Of a DNA stretch of 38,285 nucleotides, positions 31,905-38,285 are shown piece by piece. The position numbers were made by a program, and so were the translations under genes. The stretch's first letter is position 1. Every line of letters begins with the position of its first letter. Origin of the DNA: CAZMXI01 sp964570205 (GTDB lineage: Bacteria; Planctomycetota; Phycisphaerae; Tepidisphaerales; Tepidisphaeraceae). The stretch lies in the NCBI GenBank assembly GCA_964570205.1, contig CAZMXI010000020.1, positions 1 through 38,285 of the forward strand, written 5' to 3'. Under the pieces are notes generated by a model. That model saw only the letters and a list, made by a program, of their open reading frames with translations. It was not told the DNA's origin and ran no database searches.

Positions 31905-33275
31905 ATGGTTTTACTCCCATATAGCATCGTTGTTGGCATGGCTGGTCCGGCAACGGAGACCTCGCTGCTGAAGGTGCTGCTGCAACTGGTGATCGTCATC
32001 ACTGTTGCGCGCCTATTTGGGATTCTGTTCCGCAGGCTGGGGCAGCCGGCGGCGGTGGGCGAAATCGCGGCAGGATTGATCCTCGGACCATCCGTTCTGG
32101 GAAAGGCGGAGGCGGCCGGATGGCTTCCTGCCGTTTCTGCGCACATCTTCGACGCCAGCGTCGCGCCCGTATTCGCCGTCCTCAGCCAGCTAGGGCTGAT
32201 TCTGCTCCTGTTCGTGGTGGGGCTCGAGTTCGATTTCAGTCATCTCAGGCGGTGCGGCCGCGCGGCCGCAAGCATTTCGTTTGCAGGCATTGTATTGCCG
32301 TTTGCGCTGGGCATGGGACTGGCTTACGCGATCCAGGCATATCTGCCGGACGCCACCGGGGGTTGGGGATTCTGGTTGTTCATGGGGACGGCGATGTCAA
32401 TCACAGCGCTGCCGATTCTCGGGCGGATTATGATCGAGCTGAAGATCAGCCGCACGCGAGTAGGTGCCATCACGATCACTGCAGCGGCGGTAGACGATGT
32501 GTTGGGGTGGATTCTGCTGGCCACAGTCAGCGCTCTGGTGGGCGCGCGCTTTGAAATGGGAAGGACGCTGTGGATGCTCGTCATGACGGCCGCATTCACC
32601 GCCCTTATGGTGGTGGCGGTTCGCCCGCTGATGTTGCGGTGGATAAGACGAGCAGTGCGCGCTGATGCACAGGGGCTTGCCCCGAACGCCATGGCGGTGG
32701 TTTTGGTGGCGCTCTTCCTGTGCGCCATCGCAACAAACCTGATCGGCATTTTCGCCATTTTTGGGGCCTTTTTGTTGGGCGCAGTGCTATCCGACCAACA
32801 GCATTTCCGCGAGGCGGTCACCCGCTCGCTGAGCGGCTTCGTGACCGCCTTCTTCCTGCCGATCTTCTTCACTTACACCGGGCTGCGCACGGATATCGGC
32901 AGCCTCGACAGCCCCGCTCTGTGGCTGATGGCCGGGGCGGTCTTCGCCGTGGCTGTTATCGGCAAGTTCGGGGGCTGCGCGTTGGCCGCGTGGGCATCCG
33001 GTTTGGGCAGGCGCAATGCCCTGTGCATCGGTGTGATGATGAACACAAGAGCTCTGATGGAACTGGTGGTAATCAATGTCGGGTACGACCTGAAGGTCAT
33101 CCCAGAAAGCGTTTTCTGCATGCTCGTGATGATGGCGCTGGCGACCACGGTCATGACCACGCCGGTGTTGCTGCGCGCTATCCGAGGAACCGAGCTGGAG
33201 GAGCCGGTAGCCCAATCGGGGTTCATCCGGTTGCGGCCCCTCATCCCATCGCCCACGGAGGCAACCGTATGCTGA
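31905..33275 (+). CDS. Kef-type cation/proton antiporter (CPA2 family)
   Basis: A 456-residue membrane protein with about twelve helices. GQPAAVGEIAAGLILGPSVLG is the signature N-terminal block of CPA2 antiporters (read as GQPAAVGEIAAGLILGP). TAMSITALPILGRIMIEL and ITAAAVDDVLGWILL contain the ion-binding Asp pair, and MNTRALMELVVINVGYDL is the C-terminal conserved segment. It lacks the TrkA-N domain of Kef channels. It probably exchanges Na+ or K+ for H+. Its TGA (33273-33275) overlaps the next ATG (33269). Confidence 0.9.
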   Translation: MVLLPYSIVVGMAGPATETSLLKVLLQLVIVITVARLFGILFRRLGQPAAVGEIAAGLILGPSVLGKAEAAGWLPAVSAHIFDASVAPVFAVLSQLGLILLLFVVGLEFDFSHLRRCGRAAASISFAGIVLPFALGMGLAYAIQAYLPDATGGWGFWLFMGTAMSITALPILGRIMIELKISRTRVGAITITAAAVDDVLGWILLATVSALVGARFEMGRTLWMLVMTAAFTALMVVAVRPLMLRWIRRAVRADAQGLAPNAMAVVLVALFLCAIATNLIGIFAIFGAFLLGAVLSDQQHFREAVTRSLSGFVTAFFLPIFFTYTGLRTDIGSLDSPALWLMAGAVFAVAVIGKFGGCALAAWASGLGRRNALCIGVMMNTRALMELVVINVGYDLKVIPESVFCMLVMMALATTVMTTPVLLRAIRGTELEEPVAQSGFIRLRPLIPSPTEATVC

Positions 33276-33640
33276 CTCAGGAGCCCGTAGCTGAATGCGA
33301 GGATCGGCGCAGGGGCCCGGCATCAACCCGGACCAGAGTACTGCTGACGCTGATCGTGCTTGGAGTGATCACGCTGCGTCATGATTTCTGGTGGTGGGAC
33401 GTGCCCGGGCCGCTGTTGTTCGGCTTCCTGCCGGCTGGACTGTGGTGGCAGGGCCTCGTCTCGCTGCTGGCCGCGGGGATGATGTGGTTGATGGTGCAAT
33501 ACGCCTGGCCAGGTCACCTGGAGCGTGAGGTCGTTAGCATTGAAGAGGCTTGCCGTTCGACACCAGCCCGCATGCCAGCCTCGGGCGATAACGGCCAAAC
33601 CGGGGTCAATTCTGGCAACTCAGATCTTATCCACCGTTAG
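33269..33640 (+). CDS. DUF3311 small membrane protein
   Basis: A 123-residue protein whose ATG lies inside the end of the antiporter gene (ATGCTGA, 33269-33275), so translation is coupled. RHDFWWWDVPGPLLFGFLPA and the following AGLWWQGLVSLLAAGMMWL match DUF3311, a small two-helix protein that usually precedes a sodium:solute symporter and is thought to help it. The C-terminal 40 residues are polar and unlike the family. The symporter gene starts 18 bp downstream, as expected. Confidence 0.82.
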   Translation: MLTQEPVAECEDRRRGPASTRTRVLLTLIVLGVITLRHDFWWWDVPGPLLFGFLPAGLWWQGLVSLLAAGMMWLMVQYAWPGHLEREVVSIEEACRSTPARMPASGDNGQTGVNSGNSDLIHR

Positions 33641-33658
33641 AGAGGGGAGCACCCTACC

Positions 33659-35620
33659 GTGATTGCCGCAATCGTCGTTTTCATCTACCTGGCGCTGGTG
33701 CTGTATGTCGGCATCTTCGCGTTCCGCAGGGGCACGAGCAAAGCGGAAGACTTCTTCGTGGCCAATCGCAGCCTGGGAACGTTCGTGTTTCTGCTGAGCC
33801 TGTTCGGTTCGAACATGACGAGCTTCGCCATCCTCGGATCGTCGGGTCTGGCATTCAGGGCCGGCATTGGCGTGTATGGTTTGATGGCGTCGATTTCCGG
33901 AATCGTCATACCGTTGTCGATCCTCCTCATTGGGACGCGGATCTGGGCGATCGGCAAGAAGTTCGGCCATATGACCCAGGTGCAGATCTTCCGCGATCGC
34001 TGGGAAATGGGCCACATCGGCACGCTCATCTTCGCCCTTCAGGCCGTCATGCTGGTGCCGTACATCATCATTGGAGTGATGGGCGGCGGCGAAACGCTGG
34101 AGGGGGTAAGCAACCAGACGGTGCCCTACTGGCTGGGCGGGGCCGTGGTGGCATTGGTGGTCATGGGCTACGTCTTCTTCGGCGGCATGCGGGGGACGGC
34201 TTGGGTGAACACGCTCCAGACCCTGATGTTTCTGGTCTTTGGGACCATCACGTTCTTCATTATCGCACGCGGTATGGGCGGTTTCGGCAAGACCGTCAAC
34301 GAACTGGTTGCCACACTGGATGCGCAGCCGGCGGCGGTGGTGATGACTTCCGCGTCCGCGACCCAGCCGACGACGCGGTCGGCCGTCGCCACGAGCCGGG
34401 CAGGTGTTCGACCGGATGGAGAGCTGCTCACCCGAACGCGCATCTCCAAAGGCTATTACCTGTCCTATATGCTCATCCCGCTATCGAGCATCATGTTTCC
34501 CCACATCGCGATCTTCTGCCTGACGGCCAGGCGGATGACCAGCTTTCGCAAGACGGTGATCTTCTACCCTTTGTGCATCATGGCGATCTGGCTGCCGGCC
34601 GTATTCCTGGGAACGCTGGCCACGAGCCGACCGGAGATCATTGCGGACACGGCCGCCAAATCGGAGGAGGCGCGCAAATGGTTTGAGCATCGCGGCGGTC
34701 CGGACGAGGATGGCCGTCAGACCGCTCCGCGGCTGCACGGGATTCTCACTGCCGCATCGCGCAATCCCCAGGTTGCATCACTTCTGGCCGACATACAGAC
34801 TGGACACATCGAGGATGAAGATGTGCTGGGCGACCGCCTGAACCAGATCCAGGGAACGCTGCCGCCGCTGAAAGGGGAACTCAGACGGTTAGCGGGCGCC
34901 AACAGTGACGGCATCATGCTGGCGCTGCTCACCCATTTCTCGCCCGCGTTGCTGGCCGGAGTGCTGGGCGCCGCCATCATGGCGTGCGTGATGGCGTCGG
35001 ACAGCCAGATTCTGGCCCTTTCCACGATGTGGGCAGAGGATGTCTTCGCGTTCTACGGAGGACGCAAAGCCCTCGGCGATAAGGCGCAGATATGGTCAGC
35101 GCGGGTTTTCGTGGTCGTCTTGACGGCGGCGGCTTACGTTATTGCCATCGGAGTGCGAAATTACGCGAACATATTTGAACTTGCGATTCAATACGCCTTC
35201 AGCGGCTACGCCAGCATGGCGCCGATCATGCTGGCGTGTCTGTTCTGGAAGCGATCGACGAAGTGGGGAGCACTGGCCAGTACTCTCTGGGTCGCCGGGT
35301 GTCTGATCGGGAGTTTCGTTCTTCAGTATCACTTCCAGGACATAGCCCCGGCGACACCGGCTGCGCCGCCAGTGCCGATCTGGTCAATCGGTGATATACC
35401 CGTTCTCTTGCGGGAGTACAACCGGATCAGCTTCACCAGCGCCCGCATGCTGCTGGTGGTCCCCATGTTCGCGGGCAGCGCCCTGGCGATGATCGTCGGA
35501 TCGCTGCTCACGTCGCCGCCGTCGGCCGCGACCATCGCCAAGTATTTCACGGTGCGAAGCACGGCGCAGCCGGCCGGGTGGACTCGCACTATCGACGGCT
35601 CGCTGTCGCGGGCCAATTAG
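33659..35620 (+). CDS. Sodium:solute symporter (SSS family) with extra hydrophilic inserts
   Basis: A 653-residue transporter; GTG 33659 is preceded by GGGGAG (33644-33649). YLALVLYVGIFAFRRGTSKAEDFFVANR is the typical first helix and loop of SSS proteins (here given in parts: YLALVLYVGIFAFRRG, SKAEDFFVANR). ALLAGVLGAAIMACVMASDSQIL is the conserved late-helix block. Two polar inserts are unusual: Thr/Ala-rich residues about 222-250, and a charged 90-residue stretch (about 330-415, including EEARKWFEHRGGPDEDG) between helices. The length is therefore about 150 residues above normal. The substrate is unknown. It is paired with DUF3311 upstream. Confidence 0.88.
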   Translation: MIAAIVVFIYLALVLYVGIFAFRRGTSKAEDFFVANRSLGTFVFLLSLFGSNMTSFAILGSSGLAFRAGIGVYGLMASISGIVIPLSILLIGTRIWAIGKKFGHMTQVQIFRDRWEMGHIGTLIFALQAVMLVPYIIIGVMGGGETLEGVSNQTVPYWLGGAVVALVVMGYVFFGGMRGTAWVNTLQTLMFLVFGTITFFIIARGMGGFGKTVNELVATLDAQPAAVVMTSASATQPTTRSAVATSRAGVRPDGELLTRTRISKGYYLSYMLIPLSSIMFPHIAIFCLTARRMTSFRKTVIFYPLCIMAIWLPAVFLGTLATSRPEIIADTAAKSEEARKWFEHRGGPDEDGRQTAPRLHGILTAASRNPQVASLLADIQTGHIEDEDVLGDRLNQIQGTLPPLKGELRRLAGANSDGIMLALLTHFSPALLAGVLGAAIMACVMASDSQILALSTMWAEDVFAFYGGRKALGDKAQIWSARVFVVVLTAAAYVIAIGVRNYANIFELAIQYAFSGYASMAPIMLACLFWKRSTKWGALASTLWVAGCLIGSFVLQYHFQDIAPATPAAPPVPIWSIGDIPVLLREYNRISFTSARMLLVVPMFAGSALAMIVGSLLTSPPSAATIAKYFTVRSTAQPAGWTRTIDGSLSRAN

Positions 35621-35641
35621 AGGGATCGTTTGGAGGCCAAC

Positions 35642-36886
35642 ATGGTCCGTATTGCGGTTTTCACGTGTGTGATGATGGCAGGCGTAGCCCGCGCTGAGGA
35701 CTGGCCTCGGTGGCGTGGTCCCCTGGGCGACGGCATCAGCCGCGAGGCCGGGCTTGTGGACGCATGGCCGGAGGCTGGGCCGAAGAAGCTGTGGTCGGCA
35801 ATGGTCGGCGTTGGCTTTTCCAGTCCCGTCGTGGTGGGCGGAAGGGTCTACATCTTCACATTGGTGGACGACCAAGCCGAGACGCTGCACGCTCTGGATG
35901 CGCAATCAGGTCAGGTGCTGTGGGCCCAGGCTCACGAAGGCGGCTGGGCGAAACGCAGTTATCCGGGCAGCCGGGCGACGCCGACGATTGAGGACGACCG
36001 TATCTATACCTTCGGCGGCCGGGGCGACCTGATCTGCCGGATGCTGGCCGATGGCAAGCAGATCTGGCATGTGAACGTCATGGAGGCGACCGGCGTCACG
36101 AAGACCCAGGAATGGGGCCTGGCATCCAGCCCGCTCATCGTGGGCAACCTGATCTATGTCCAGAATGGCGTGGGTGGACCGATCGCCGTGGCGGTGAACA
36201 AGGCCGACGGCAAGCTCGTCTGGCAGTCTGAGGCCAAGGGGCTGGCGGGATATGCCCATCCGATTCTTGTGGACGTCTCGGGCACGAAGCAACTGATCGT
36301 GTTCGGCGGCGACGCGGTCCATGGGATTGATCCGGCCGACGGCAGGACGATCTGGTCGGAGCCATGGCAGACGAAATACGACGTAAACGCGACCACCCCG
36401 GTGTATCGCGATGGCCACCTGCTGGTCACCAGCGGATATGACTCCGGCGCTATGATGCTTAGACTCTCCGCAACCGGCGCTGAGAAGCTATGGGCTTACC
36501 GCGATGCGCGGGGGCATAAGCACATCAAGAGCCGATTCCCCGGCGTGGTGCTGGATCATGACGTGCTCTATGCCAACTGCGAGGGGATTCTGCGGGCCAT
36601 GAGCTGGCCTGACGGGAAGATTCTCTGGGAAACCCGCGCCGTCCGGTTTGGCACGGGAGGCTCGTTTGTGCGCCATGGCGAGCGTCTGATCGGACTCAGC
36701 GAGCGAGGCGAATTGATGCTGGTGAAGGCGACGGCGGACGGAGCCGAGAAGGTTGCGGGTGTGAAGATTGATGATGGCAACCAGAATTGGGCGACGCCAA
36801 CGGTGTCGGGTGGCCGATTGTACGTAAAGACAACGGAAGCATTACACTGTTTTGATGTTTCGGCTGGCTCCGTCGCCGCCCACTGA
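35642..36886 (+). CDS. Exported PQQ-like beta-propeller protein
   Basis: GGAGG (35632-35636) fixes ATG 35642; 414 residues. Signal peptide VRIAVFTCVMMAGVARA, then DWPRWRGPLGDGISREAGL, the standard start of planctomycete outer propeller proteins ('DWp.wRGP..dG.s'). Blades follow with LHALDAQSGQVLW, VAVNKADGKLVWQ, HGIDPADGRTIWSEP and ILRAMSWPDGKILWE. No PQQ-dehydrogenase catalytic residues are evident; such proteins are thought to be scaffold or sensor domains. It is transcribed with the symporter and the phosphatase. Confidence 0.9.
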   Translation: MVRIAVFTCVMMAGVARAEDWPRWRGPLGDGISREAGLVDAWPEAGPKKLWSAMVGVGFSSPVVVGGRVYIFTLVDDQAETLHALDAQSGQVLWAQAHEGGWAKRSYPGSRATPTIEDDRIYTFGGRGDLICRMLADGKQIWHVNVMEATGVTKTQEWGLASSPLIVGNLIYVQNGVGGPIAVAVNKADGKLVWQSEAKGLAGYAHPILVDVSGTKQLIVFGGDAVHGIDPADGRTIWSEPWQTKYDVNATTPVYRDGHLLVTSGYDSGAMMLRLSATGAEKLWAYRDARGHKHIKSRFPGVVLDHDVLYANCEGILRAMSWPDGKILWETRAVRFGTGGSFVRHGERLIGLSERGELMLVKATADGAEKVAGVKIDDGNQNWATPTVSGGRLYVKTTEALHCFDVSAGSVAAH

Positions 36887-36928
36887 CGCCGATGGTCGCC
36901 GAGCGTTGACAGGAGTATCATCACGGCA

Positions 36929-37915
36929 ATGCAGCTAACACGTCGGGCCTTCATCAGATCGGCTGTCGTGGCGTGCGCCTTTCCCTCGCTTGCGGCGCAA
37001 TGCCGCGCGAAGGTCGTGAGGCTTACGGTCAGCGGCGACATCATTCGGCTGCCGGCGAAGGGGCGGCTGTTCATCGCCAATGATTTTCACTCTCGCTACG
37101 GCGATTTTGCCCGATGGCTGGCCAAGACCGACTTGGTGAATCGCCTGAGCAAGGGCGAGGACGTGTACGGTCTGGTCTTGGGGGATGCAGTCGATGTGAA
37201 ACGACCCGATCCCGAGGCTCTGGAAGGCGACGATTCGCGCATCATCAACAGGATTCGCCAAATCCAGGGGATGGCGCGAGGGGAAAGGCTGATCTACATT
37301 CTGGGCAACCATGAGTACGAGTGTGTCCGGATTTACGAAGCGCTGAAAGAGCAGGCCGGTATGACGCCGCGGAACCGCGCCCAGATCATCCGAGCGTTGT
37401 ACGCCAGCACGAGCGGCGAGTACTTCCAGCAGTTTAATTTCATCGAGCGCATGACGGACGAGCAGTGCGCATACCTGAAACGACTGCCGCTGGGCGTCAT
37501 CTCTGACAACGGGTTGGTTTGTGTCCACGCCGGCCCTGCAAGGCTGGCCAAGACAGCCGAGGACCTGGTGAGGACCAACGAGAAAGTGCTCGATGAGCTT
37601 CTGTGGTCCCGGCCAACCGACCCCTACGACCACAAAGAGACGCCCCCCCTCATGTTCGACGCCACCGACACGGCGGATTTCCTGAAGCGGATGGAAGATG
37701 CCAGCCTGCTCGTGCTTGGGCATACCCCCCTGCCCGCTTTGCCGGAGAAGTGGATTCGCAATGGCATAGGTTGCGTTGGTGAGCATGGCGTGATTATGGC
37801 CGCCAGCTTCGGAGCGATGCCGGATAAGAAGCAGTACCTGTCCCTGGACCTGGCCACCCGGTACCGCGCCATCGACGGCCTGAGAGCCGGTCAGGAGATT
37901 GTCAGCAATCAATAG
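36929..37915 (+). CDS. Tat-exported metallophosphoesterase
   Basis: A 328-residue protein. LTRRAFIRSAVVACAFPSLA is a twin-arginine signal. The calcineurin-like fold is complete: FIANDFHSRYGDF (D-x-H), LVLGDAVDVK (GD-x-x-D), ILGNHEYE (GNHE), VHAGP and LGHTPLPA. Together these bind two metals and hydrolyse phosphate esters; the layout resembles bis(5'-nucleosyl)-tetraphosphatase or PPP-type phosphatases. The substrate is unknown. It follows the PQQ-propeller gene by 42 bp. Confidence 0.88.
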   Translation: MQLTRRAFIRSAVVACAFPSLAAQCRAKVVRLTVSGDIIRLPAKGRLFIANDFHSRYGDFARWLAKTDLVNRLSKGEDVYGLVLGDAVDVKRPDPEALEGDDSRIINRIRQIQGMARGERLIYILGNHEYECVRIYEALKEQAGMTPRNRAQIIRALYASTSGEYFQQFNFIERMTDEQCAYLKRLPLGVISDNGLVCVHAGPARLAKTAEDLVRTNEKVLDELLWSRPTDPYDHKETPPLMFDATDTADFLKRMEDASLLVLGHTPLPALPEKWIRNGIGCVGEHGVIMAASFGAMPDKKQYLSLDLATRYRAIDGLRAGQEIVSNQ

Positions 37916-38119
37916 ACCCTGGGTGCGTGTGCGGCAGGCCCGTCCAGAGCCCTCATCACGCCCGCACTGTCCACGATCCGTACCGCAAGGCCCCGGAATT
38001 GCAGAACAACAGGACGGACTGCATCACCTACTTGGCCGAACTTGCAGTGATGTGCGGCAGAGCGGACAATGTCGCGAGAATCCTGTTGATTTGCGTTGTT
38101 GTTACCGAGGCACATACCC

Positions 38120-38285
38120 ATGAAGGCAGTTGTTCTTCGCAAGCCCGGCGAGTTTGAGATGGCGGACATGGCCGAACCGGCCTGCCCTGGTCCCGGGGAG
38201 GCGGTCGTTGCGGTGCACCGCGTTGGCATTTGCGGTTCCGACATCAGCGGCTACCTCGGCAAAATGCCGTTTTACAGCTACCCCC
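38120..38285 (+). CDS. Zinc-type alcohol dehydrogenase family, N-terminal part (3' cut by window)
   Basis: From ATG 38120 the frame runs to the window end: MKAVVLRKPGEFEMADMAEP then a GroES-like domain with VGICGSDISGYLGKMPFY, where Cys is the catalytic zinc ligand of medium-chain dehydrogenases. The family oxidises sugars or alcohols with NAD(P)+. The reading is firm for family, not for substrate. Confidence 0.82.
   Translation, partial: MKAVVLRKPGEFEMADMAEPACPGPGEAVVAVHRVGICGSDISGYLGKMPFYSYP

Noticed and set aside
36884..36928. In-frame UGA between the PQQ-propeller and phosphatase genes
   Set aside because: The short frame between them is not conserved-looking, and the phosphatase begins with a clear Tat signal that needs to be N-terminal.
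1..38285. CRISPR array, prophage or complete insertion sequence
   Set aside because: No regularly spaced direct repeats, phage structural genes or paired terminal inverted repeats were found; only the IS630 remnant is present.

Overview
The window is a GC-rich scaffold piece with three runs of N (20437-20446, 26762-26790, 29979-29988), so it is probably a draft or metagenome-assembled genome. The gene set suggests a bacterium of the Planctomycetota or a close relative: many exported proteins of unknown function, DUF1573, DUF11-repeat, DUF4139 and PQQ-propeller proteins, a DUF3311/solute-symporter pair, and tRNAs without an encoded CCA next to a tRNA-Sec with one. This placement is inference from gene content; no marker gene fixes it.

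Layout. 1-2557: the end of a UDP-glucose dehydrogenase gene faces two overlapping exported-protein genes. 2696-4225: a flavin-dependent tryptophan-halogenase-type gene on the minus strand. 4288-12566 (plus strand): a selenocysteine locus. It has a small coupled gene, a probable selenoprotein whose UGA (5688-5690) would normally be read as its stop, selD (with extra Cys-rich N-terminal and AhpD-like C-terminal domains), tRNA-Sec (selC, anticodon TCA), selA, selB, a second small candidate selenoprotein with two UGA codons, and a membrane NapH/YccM-type polyferredoxin. 12563-14142 (minus): MauE/DoxX-like, rhodanese-like and DUF1573 proteins. 14392-15972: a DUF11-repeat lipoprotein followed by a strong terminator. 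16064-18130 (minus): an activator ATPase and a 2-hydroxyacyl-CoA-dehydratase-like protein, resembling the double-cubane-cluster protein and its reductase. 18307-18642: a small DUF5658-like membrane protein.

18603-22255 (minus): an arsenic operon with a dimeric alpha/beta-barrel protein, arsR, two arsC, acr3 (interrupted by an assembly gap) and arsM. 22394-26410: a small zinc-finger-like ORF, a DUF4139 protein, a transglutaminase-like protein and rsmE. 26590-30502: a broken area with two gene fragments around a gap, tRNA-Val, an ABC exporter, an IS630 transposase remnant and tRNA-Pro. 30672-31670: a TPR protein. 31905-37915 (plus): CPA2 antiporter, DUF3311 protein, sodium:solute symporter, PQQ-propeller protein and a Tat-exported metallophosphatase. 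38120-end: start of a zinc alcohol dehydrogenase.

The most notable content is the selenium locus. The whole Sec-insertion machinery lies between two genes that both seem to use UGA as a sense codon, each with a stable hairpin directly downstream of the UGA in the right place for a bacterial SECIS element. The first candidate (4539-5819) is well supported: 42 coding-like codons follow the UGA in frame before a TAG. The second (11092-11400) has a C-x2-U-x2-U arrangement and ends in an ATGA overlap with the polyferredoxin gene.
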